A DNA stretch of 5,866 nucleotides from NCBI GenBank assembly GCA_013041835.1, contig JABDRH010000325.1:1-5866 (forward strand). Reading direction: 5' to 3'. A model generated the notes under the pieces. The model was not told where the DNA came from and searched no databases. It saw only the letters and a list, made by a program, of their open reading frames with translations. Below, piece by piece: positions 1-5,866 of the stretch (its first letter is position 1; each line of letters opens with the position of its first letter). This stretch comes from Desulfatitalea sp. (GTDB lineage Bacteria > Desulfobacterota > Desulfobacteria > Desulfobacterales > Desulfosarcinaceae). The translations under genes and the position numbers were made by a program.

Positions 1-942
<942 letters not shown>

Positions 943-950
943 TCACACGC

Positions 951-968
951 CGGATGGTATATCATCCG
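951..968 (-). repeat. Short inverted repeat between rpoB and rpoC
   Basis: The transcript strand contains CGGATG, a 6-nt loop (ATATAC) and CATCCG, a perfect 6-bp stem. It begins 22 nt after the rpoB stop codon. The sequence that follows (GCGTGTGAC) is not U-rich, so this is not an intrinsic terminator. It could be a minor RNA structure or processing site, or chance. Confidence 0.4.
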
Positions 969-990
969 CACGGGTATGTTCCTTCGTCGG

Positions 991-3900
991 CTATGACTTC
1001 GGCAGATCCTTATCTTCCAGAAGCGATACATCCAGCCCCAAGGCCTGAAGCTCCTTGGTCAACACCTTAAACGATTCCGGGATGCCGGGCTCCAGGATAT
1101 TCTGCCCCTTGACGATCTTCTCGTACATGCGCGTACGTCCTGCCATATCGTCTGATTTCACGGTGAGAAATTCCTGTAACGCATGGGCCGCGCCATAGGC
1201 TTCCATGGCCCACACTTCCATCTCACCCAAACGCTGGCCGCCAAATTGGGCCTTACCGCCCAGCGGCTGTTGGGTAACCAGCGAATACGGACCAATGGAG
1301 CGGGCATGTATCTTGTCGTCCACCAAGTGGTGCAACTTGAGCATGTACATGGTGCCCACGGTGACCTTCTCCTTGAAAGGTTCACCGGTGTGGCCGTCGA
1401 AAAGGGTGGCTTGACCGTTGGTGGCAACGCCGGCCTCGGCCAGCAGCGCCTTGATCTCCTCTTCCTTGGCACCGTCGAACACCGGCGTGGCCATGAAAAC
1501 CCCTTCACGGTAGTTCTCAGCCATCTCAACGACCCCTTTGTCATCCAGAGTGCCAATAGCCGCCGCAACCGCCTTGGTGTTGAAGATGCGTTTGAACTTT
1601 TCGCGTAATTCGTCCAGTTTCATGGCTTCGACCATCAGATTGATCTGGTCGCCCAGGCATTTGGCGGCGCGGCCGAGATGAATCTCCAAAATTTGGCCGA
1701 CATTCATACGAGAAGGTACACCCAGGGGATTGAGCACCATATCCACAGTGGAACCATCCTCGAAATAAGGCATGTCCTCCACAGGCAAAATTCTCGATAC
1801 GACGCCCTTGTTTCCGTGACGTCCGGCCATCTTGTCGCCCACGGAAAGCTTTCGCTTCATGGCCACGTAAACCTTGACCATCTTGATCACTCCGGGAGGC
1901 AACTCATCGCCGCGTTCGAAGCGCTGCAGATAGTTTTCAAACGTTTCACGCACATGATCACACTGTTTGCGATACTTTTCCAGCAACTCGTGAATCTTCT
2001 CGGTAGCATCGGCATCGTCAAGCACCAACCCTTCCAGTTGAGCAATGGGAAATTCCACAAGCATCCCGGCCGCTACTGTATCATCCTTGGCGGCAGGACC
2101 CTTTTTACCTTTTTTCAGCGGCGCGGCCAATTTGCATCCAAGGGCGATCTGCTCGATCTGCGCCTTGGTAATCTCCTCGATAATCTTCAGTTCGTCGTCA
2201 CGATTTCGTTCCAGCACCTCGATTTCCGCCAGTTCGATAGATTGGGTGCGCTCGTCCTTTTCCGTGCCTCGGCGGGCAAACACCTTGGCATCGATGACGA
2301 TACCCTCAACACCGGGAGGAACGCGCAGCGAAGTGTCCTTTACATCGCCAGCCTTTTCCCCAAAAATAGCCCGAAGCAGTTTCTCTTCCGGCGACAATTG
2401 GGTTTCACCTTTGGGCGTAATCTTGCCCACCAGGATGTCGCCTTGCACCACTTCGGCACCCAGGCGAATGATCCCGCTTTCGTCCAGGTCGGCCAGCGCC
2501 TCTTCCCCCACGTTGGGGATGTCTCTAGTAATTTCTTCCTTGCCCAGCTTGGTGTCCCGGGCCACCACTTCGAATTCCTCGATGTGAATGGAGGTGTAGA
2601 CCCCGTCACGCACCAACCGTTCGGACACCAGAATTGAATCCTCGAAGTTGTACCCCCCCCAAGGCATGAATGCCACGGTGACATTTTTGCCCAAAGCCAG
2701 TTCGCCGTGATCGGTGGAGGGGCCATCGGCAATGATGTCGCCGGCTCGAACCGTTTGCCCTTTCTTGACAATGGGGCGATGGTTGAAACAGGTGTTCTGG
2801 TTCGAACGTACGAACTTGGACAGATTGTAAATAGCCACCGGTTTGGCGCCGCCGTTTTTCTCGGAATCATGGCGGATGACGATGCGCGAAGCATCCACGT
2901 CCACCACCACGCCGTCACGGGCCGAAACGATCGTGACGCCGGAATCCTTGGCAACCACGCCCTCGATGCCCGTGCCCACCAACGGCGCTCGGCTGGACAT
3001 AAGCGGCACGGCCTGACGCTGCATGTTGGAGCCCATAAGCGCACGGTTGGCGTCGTCGTTTTCAAGGAACGGAATCAGTGAGGCAGAAACGCTCACCAAC
3101 TGATTGGGCGAGATGTCCATCAACTCAATATTTTCACGCTCGACCATCATGAACTCGCCCGCCACCCGCGATGTCACCAAAGGATTGACATAGATGCCCT
3201 TGGCATCGATGGGGGCGTTGGCCTGGGCAATGGGATGATGCTTTTCCTCAAAGGCGCTGAGAAATTTCACATCTTTGGTAACCTTGGCTTCGGAAACCAC
3301 ACGATAGGGAGTCTCTATGAAGCCAAAATCGTTCACCCGCGCATAGGTGCTCAACGAGACGATCAAGCCGATGTTGGGACCTTCCGGTGTTTCAATGGGA
3401 CAGATGCGGCCGTAGTGACTGGGGTGCACGTCGCGCACCTCGAAACCGGCGCGTTCGCGCGTCAGTCCCCCCGGACCCAGAGCGCTCAGGCGGCGCTTAT
3501 GGGTGGTTTCGGACAGGGGATTGGTCTGATCCATGAACTGGCTGAGCTGGCTGGTGCCAAAAAACTCCTTAACCACGGCCGATACCGGTTTGGGGTTGAT
3601 CAGGTCATGTGGCATAAGCGCATCCACTTCTTGCAGGCTCATGCGCTCCTTGATGGCTCGCTCCATACGTACCAGACCAATGCGGTACTGATTTTCAAGC
3701 AACTCGCCCACCGCACGAACACGCCGGTTACCCAGATGGTCGATGTCGTCCACCACCCCCTGCGTATCGCGCAGCTCGATCAGTGTTTTGGTGGTTAACA
3801 GAATATCCTCTTTGCGCAGGGTTCGCAGGTGAACCGGCGACTGAATGCCCAGCCGCAAGTTGATCTTGAGCCGCCCCACGCTGGACAGATCGTAGTAGGC

Positions 3901-5100
3901 CGATTTGAAGAAAAGGTGGTCCATGAACTCCTGGGCCACTTCCGGCGTGGCCGGATTGCCCGGCCGCATCAGGCGATAGATTTCGATCAGGGCCTCTTCC
4001 TTGCCGGAGACCTTGTCGAGCATCAGTGTCTTTCGGATGGAGTCGCTGGTGGAAACCCCGTCGATGTGCAGAATGTCAAACTCATTGATACCGGCCCCCT
4101 TGAGCTTGGCCAAGGCCTCTTCGGTGATATCCTCGTTGGATTGGACCAGCACCTCACCACTTTTCGGATCGATGAGCGTAACGGCGAACACCTTGCTCAG
4201 CAGCTCTTCCGGACCGATGGGGATGGTCCGCATCTCCAGATTTTTCATTTGCTTGATGGCGCGCTGGGTAAACATTCTGCCCTTTCGCACCAAGATTTCA
4301 TCCGTTTGCGGATGGATCACATCCCGGCTGGCCCGCTGTCCCTTGAGCAATCGTTCGTCGAATACTTTAAAGGCACGCCGTCCTTCAATGATGACCCGCT
4401 CCTTGGCGTAAAAGTAGGTCAGCAAATCCTCAGTGCTATAGCCAAAGGCCTTGAGCAGAGTGGTCACCGGAAATTTGCGACGACGGTCGATGCGGATATA
4501 GACAATATCCTTGGGGTCAATCTCAAGATCGATCCATGAGCCACGCACGGGTATGATCCGAGCGCTGTAGATAATCTTGCCGCTGGAGTGAGTCTTGCCC
4601 TTGTCGTGGTCGAAAAAGACACCCGAAGAACGGTGCAACTGGCTGACCACCACGCGTTCCGTGCCGTTGATGATGAAAGTCCCTTTTTCGGTCATCAAAG
4701 GAATGGTGCCGAAATAGATCTCCTGCTCTTTAATGTCGCGTATGTTGGAAACGCCGCTCTCCTTGTCCACATCGTAGACCACCAGCCGCACGGTGATACG
4801 TACCGGAAGTTCGTAGGTCATCCCGCGCTGAATGCATTCGTCTTCGCTGTGCTTTACTTCGGAAAAACGGTAAGCGACAAATTCCAGTGAAGCACTGCCG
4901 GTAAAGTCCTTGATGGGAAACACCGACTTGAATACCGCCTGCAAACCAATGTCTTCACGCCGCTCGGGCGGCACATCCAGTTGCAGGAAACGCCGATAGG
5001 ATTCCTTTTGCATGCCGATAAGATCCGGGATCTCCACAATCTTCTTGATCTTACCGAAATTCTTCCTAATACGCTTTTCAAGCGATAGCGATACGGCCAT
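991..5100 (-). CDS. rpoB: DNA-directed RNA polymerase subunit beta
   Basis: This is the complete beta subunit (1369 residues; E. coli has 1342), the catalytic partner of beta-prime and the target of rifampicin. It starts at the ATG at 5100 ([20 protein letters not shown]), preceded by GGAGAG, and ends at TAG 993-991 after DLPKS. The region [20 protein letters not shown] is at 140-159. A proteobacterial-type insertion lies at about 235-350. The rifampicin region [15 protein letters not shown] is at 517-531, with Gln521, Phe522, Asp524, His534, Arg537, Ser539 and Ile580 matching E. coli Q513, F514, D516, H526, R529, S531 and I572. The active-centre motif NFEDS has Glu820 and Asp821 (E. coli E813/D814). 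The flap and flap-tip segment is at about 842-944. A second insertion (about 945-1067) holds a Lys-rich stretch near 996-1005. [12 protein letters not shown] follows, with Lys1090 and Lys1098 (E. coli K1065/K1073). The C-terminal part (1240-1345) binds beta-prime. The reading frame is intact throughout. Confidence 0.99.
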   Translation of the reverse strand: MAVSLSLEKRIRKNFGKIKKIVEIPDLIGMQKESYRRFLQLDVPPERREDIGLQAVFKSVFPIKDFTGSASLEFVAYRFSEVKHSEDECIQRGMTYELPVRITVRLVVYDVDKESGVSNIRDIKEQEIYFGTIPLMTEKGTFIINGTERVVVSQLHRSSGVFFDHDKGKTHSSGKIIYSARIIPVRGSWIDLEIDPKDIVYIRIDRRRKFPVTTLLKAFGYSTEDLLTYFYAKERVIIEGRRAFKVFDERLLKGQRASRDVIHPQTDEILVRKGRMFTQRAIKQMKNLEMRTIPIGPEELLSKVFAVTLIDPKSGEVLVQSNEDITEEALAKLKGAGINEFDILHIDGVSTSDSIRKTLMLDKVSGKEEALIEIYRLMRPGNPATPEVAQEFMDHLFFKSAYYDLSSVGRLKINLRLGIQSPVHLRTLRKEDILLTTKTLIELRDTQGVVDDIDHLGNRRVRAVGELLENQYRIGLVRMERAIKERMSLQEVDALMPHDLINPKPVSAVVKEFFGTSQLSQFMDQTNPLSETTHKRRLSALGPGGLTRERAGFEVRDVHPSHYGRICPIETPEGPNIGLIVSLSTYARVNDFGFIETPYRVVSEAKVTKDVKFLSAFEEKHHPIAQANAPIDAKGIYVNPLVTSRVAGEFMMVERENIELMDISPNQLVSVSASLIPFLENDDANRALMGSNMQRQAVPLMSSRAPLVGTGIEGVVAKDSGVTIVSARDGVVVDVDASRIVIRHDSEKNGGAKPVAIYNLSKFVRSNQNTCFNHRPIVKKGQTVRAGDIIADGPSTDHGELALGKNVTVAFMPWGGYNFEDSILVSERLVRDGVYTSIHIEEFEVVARDTKLGKEEITRDIPNVGEEALADLDESGIIRLGAEVVQGDILVGKITPKGETQLSPEEKLLRAIFGEKAGDVKDTSLRVPPGVEGIVIDAKVFARRGTEKDERTQSIELAEIEVLERNRDDELKIIEEITKAQIEQIALGCKLAAPLKKGKKGPAAKDDTVAAGMLVEFPIAQLEGLVLDDADATEKIHELLEKYRKQCDHVRETFENYLQRFERGDELPPGVIKMVKVYVAMKRKLSVGDKMAGRHGNKGVVSRILPVEDMPYFEDGSTVDMVLNPLGVPSRMNVGQILEIHLGRAAKCLGDQINLMVEAMKLDELREKFKRIFNTKAVAAAIGTLDDKGVVEMAENYREGVFMATPVFDGAKEEEIKALLAEAGVATNGQATLFDGHTGEPFKEKVTVGTMYMLKLHHLVDDKIHARSIGPYSLVTQQPLGGKAQFGGQRLGEMEVWAMEAYGAAHALQEFLTVKSDDMAGRTRMYEKIVKGQNILEPGIPESFKVLTKELQALGLDVSLLEDKDLPKS

Positions 5101-5103
5101 GGT

Positions 5104-5109
5104 CTCTCC
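5104..5109 (-). promoter_or_regulatory. Shine-Dalgarno sequence of rpoB (decides the start)
   Basis: The minus strand reads TTGGAGAGACC directly before the ATG at 5100, placing GGAG 5 nt upstream. The frame stays open a further 27 codons upstream to a GTG at 5181. That GTG has no purine-rich site before it, and the extension reads through the hairpin at 5139-5178. The ATG at 5100 is therefore the supported start, and it gives the N-terminus expected for the family. Confidence 0.85.
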
Positions 5110-5138
5110 AATGTTTTTAAGGGACTTTAGGAAACGCG

Positions 5139-5178
5139 AAAATGGGATAAAAGGTTTTCGGCCTTTCCACCCCATTTT
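5139..5178 (-). promoter_or_regulatory. Long hairpin between rplL and rpoB, candidate attenuator or RNA processing site
   Basis: On the transcript strand the outer arms AAAATGGG (5178-5171) and CCCATTTT (5146-5139) are perfectly complementary over 8 bp. The inner arms continue the helix: three pairs including two G-U, one bulged G (5167), then AAAGG with CCTTT. The total is about 16 bp closed by a 7-nt loop, CCGAAAA (5161-5155). The hairpin starts 59 nt after the rplL stop and ends 38 nt before the rpoB ATG. Its 3' arm ends in four U residues, but the next bases are CGCG, so it is not a canonical strong intrinsic terminator. By position it is a good candidate for the attenuator or RNase III site known between these genes in E. 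coli. I derived the pairing by eye and calculated no free energy. Confidence 0.55.
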
Positions 5179-5237
5179 CACATTGCAACATTCGATTTAT
5201 CTTCGCAGTGTATCTGATTTGATCTCCAGTGAAGAAT

Positions 5238-5624
5238 CTACTTAAGTTCCACCTGTGCGCCAGCCTCTTCCAACTGTGCCTTGATCTTCTCAGCCTCGTC
5301 CTTGGCAATCGCCTCTTTGACCGATTTAGGTGCCGAGTCGACCAACTCTTTGGCCTCCTTGAGGCCCAGGCCGGTAATAGCGCGAACCTCTTTAATAACG
5401 CCGATCTTCTTGTCGCCGGCAGCGATGAGTATGACATCAAACTCGGTTTTCTCTTCGGCAGCCCCCCCAGCCTCGCCGGCCGGCCCTGCAGCAGCCATCA
5501 TAGCCACTGGGGCAGCCGCGGATACGCCGAATTTATCTTCCAGTTCCTTGACCAGCTCGGATAGATCCAGAACCGTCATATTCGCAATAAAATCAATTAC
5601 ATCCTCTTTTGTAAGATCAGCCAT
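5238..5624 (-). CDS. rplL: Ribosomal protein bL12 (L7/L12)
   Basis: This is the multi-copy stalk protein of the large ribosomal subunit. Dimers bind the C-terminal helix of L10 and recruit and stimulate the GTPase translation factors. It has 128 residues, normal for the family (about 120-130). The N-terminal dimerisation domain is at 1-33 ([20 protein letters not shown] onward), followed by a flexible Ala/Gly-rich hinge at about 35-57. The globular factor-binding domain is at about 58-128, with the signature [20 protein letters not shown] at 76-95 and the ending [10 protein letters not shown]. The ATG at 5624 is chosen because a GGAGG lies 10 nt upstream and it gives the standard MADLTKE start; a TTG eight codons further upstream (5648) overlaps that site and is not credible. 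The gene lies 83 bp after rplJ, the usual pairing. Its own strong ribosome-binding site fits the need for several copies per ribosome. Confidence 0.99.
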   Translation of the reverse strand: MADLTKEDVIDFIANMTVLDLSELVKELEDKFGVSAAAPVAMMAAAGPAGEAGGAAEEKTEFDVILIAAGDKKIGVIKEVRAITGLGLKEAKELVDSAPKSVKEAIAKDEAEKIKAQLEEAGAQVELK

Positions 5625-5634
5625 TATGTTTAAT

Positions 5635-5639
5635 CCTCC
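5635..5639 (-). promoter_or_regulatory. Shine-Dalgarno sequence of rplL
   Basis: The minus strand reads CGGAGGATTAAACATA and then ATG, placing GGAGG 10 nt before the start at 5624. The A/T-rich spacer should leave the start region unstructured, consistent with efficient translation of a protein made in excess over L10. The site also fixes the start codon against the upstream in-frame TTG. Confidence 0.85.
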
Positions 5640-5653
5640 GTTATTCAACCCAA

Positions 5654-5668
5654 GCTGCCATCTGCAGC
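5654..5668 (-). repeat. Small hairpin upstream of the rplL ribosome-binding site
   Basis: The transcript strand reads GCTGC, AGATG (loop), GCAGC: a perfect 5-bp GC-rich stem with a 5-nt loop. It ends 14 nt before the rplL GGAGG and has no U-tract after it. It may be a minor structural element in the leader of rplL translation. A stem this short could also arise by chance. Confidence 0.35.
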
Positions 5669-5707
5669 GTTCGTTCCGAAAAAAGGTATACCATCCATCC
5701 CATTCAG

Positions 5708-5866
5708 CTAAGCCGTCTGATGCTCTTTTTGCTCCTTGATCGCCTGGAGTACATTAACCACACGGCGTGGCACATCGTTCAAGGCTTGTACCAAGGATGT
5801 GGGCACTGCGATCATGGCCGACAGAACCGTTGCCAGCAACTCTTCGCGCGACGGCAGGGAAGACAG
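5708..5866 (-). CDS. rplJ: Ribosomal protein uL10, C-terminal part (runs off right edge)
   Basis: L10 anchors the L7/L12 dimers to the ribosome. In E. coli the L10-L7/L12 complex also represses its own operon by binding the mRNA leader upstream of rplJ. Only the last 52 residues are present, of about 170-180 in the family; the rRNA-binding N-terminal domain and the leader lie right of the window. The fragment begins [18 protein letters not shown], the typical L10 motif before the C-terminal helix. It continues through [13 protein letters not shown] to [17 protein letters not shown] and stops at TAG (5710-5708). The final helix, about residues 30-48 of the fragment, corresponds to the segment that binds L7/L12 dimers in the family. 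It is directly upstream of rplL on the same strand, which confirms the assignment. Confidence 0.96.
   Translation of the reverse strand: MSSLPSREELLATVLSAMIAVPTSLVQALNDVPRRVVNVLQAIKEQKEHQTA

Larger units (their letters stand above)
5101..5237 (-). other. rplL-rpoB intergenic spacer
   Basis: This is the longest non-coding gap in the window (137 bp), lying between the rplL stop and the rpoB start. It holds a long imperfect hairpin (5139-5178) and the rpoB ribosome-binding site. I see no paired -35/-10 promoter. In E. coli the corresponding gap is longer and contains a partial terminator and an RNase III cleavage site. Similar control here is inference from position and structure. Confidence 0.75.
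5625..5707 (-). other. rplJ-rplL intergenic spacer
   Basis: This 83-bp gap holds, in transcript order, GGATGG repeats, the palindrome GGTATACC (5692-5685), a run of six T (5684-5679), a small hairpin (5668-5654) and the rplL ribosome-binding site. The T run has no adequate stem before it, so I do not call a terminator. No promoter is evident. Confidence 0.7.

Noticed and set aside
1678..2637. 319-codon open frame on the plus strand
   Set aside because: It lies wholly antisense to rpoB, is His/Leu-rich in the way of a codon-bias shadow, resembles no family I know and has no convincing start context.
3829..4539. 236-codon plus-strand open frame, with similar ones at 3235-3798 and 4588-4890
   Set aside because: These are antisense shadows of rpoB created by its codon usage. 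The minus-strand rpoB reading is unambiguous across all of them.
5679..5692. GGTATACC followed by six T after rplJ as a possible intrinsic terminator
   Set aside because: The palindrome has no usable loop and could form at most about two GC pairs, so there is no stable stem in front of the T run.

Overview
This window is a stretch of the conserved bacterial ribosomal-protein/RNA-polymerase operon, read entirely on the minus strand. In transcription order (right to left) it holds the 3' end of rplJ (ribosomal protein L10), complete rplL (L7/L12), complete rpoB (RNA polymerase beta subunit) and the first 301 codons of rpoC (beta-prime subunit), which runs off the left edge. The order rplJ-rplL-rpoB-rpoC is the classical bacterial arrangement. 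I see no mobile element, tRNA, rRNA, CRISPR array or foreign-looking gene.

Organism: the beta subunit is 1369 residues long and carries proteobacterial-style insertions in both halves. The moderately GC-rich coding sequence and the N-terminal beta sequence look most like Desulfobacterota (former Deltaproteobacteria), perhaps a Desulfobacterales sulfate reducer. This is recalled family resemblance, not a search result, so treat the taxon as tentative.

Layout: rpoC 5' part (1-903); 87-bp gap with a short dyad and a strong ribosome-binding site; rpoB (991-5100); 137-bp gap with a long hairpin; rplL (5238-5624); 83-bp gap with a small hairpin; rplJ 3' part (5708-5866). No gap shows a convincing promoter or a complete intrinsic terminator, so the four genes are probably co-transcribed from a promoter to the right of the window. 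L10 and L7/L12 form the ribosomal stalk that recruits translation factors; beta and beta-prime form the catalytic body of RNA polymerase.

No undescribed system is apparent. The most noteworthy non-coding signal is the 40-nt imperfect hairpin between rplL and rpoB. In E. coli the same gap holds an attenuator and an RNase III processing site that set the ratio of ribosomal-protein to polymerase transcripts. The remaining observations are minor.
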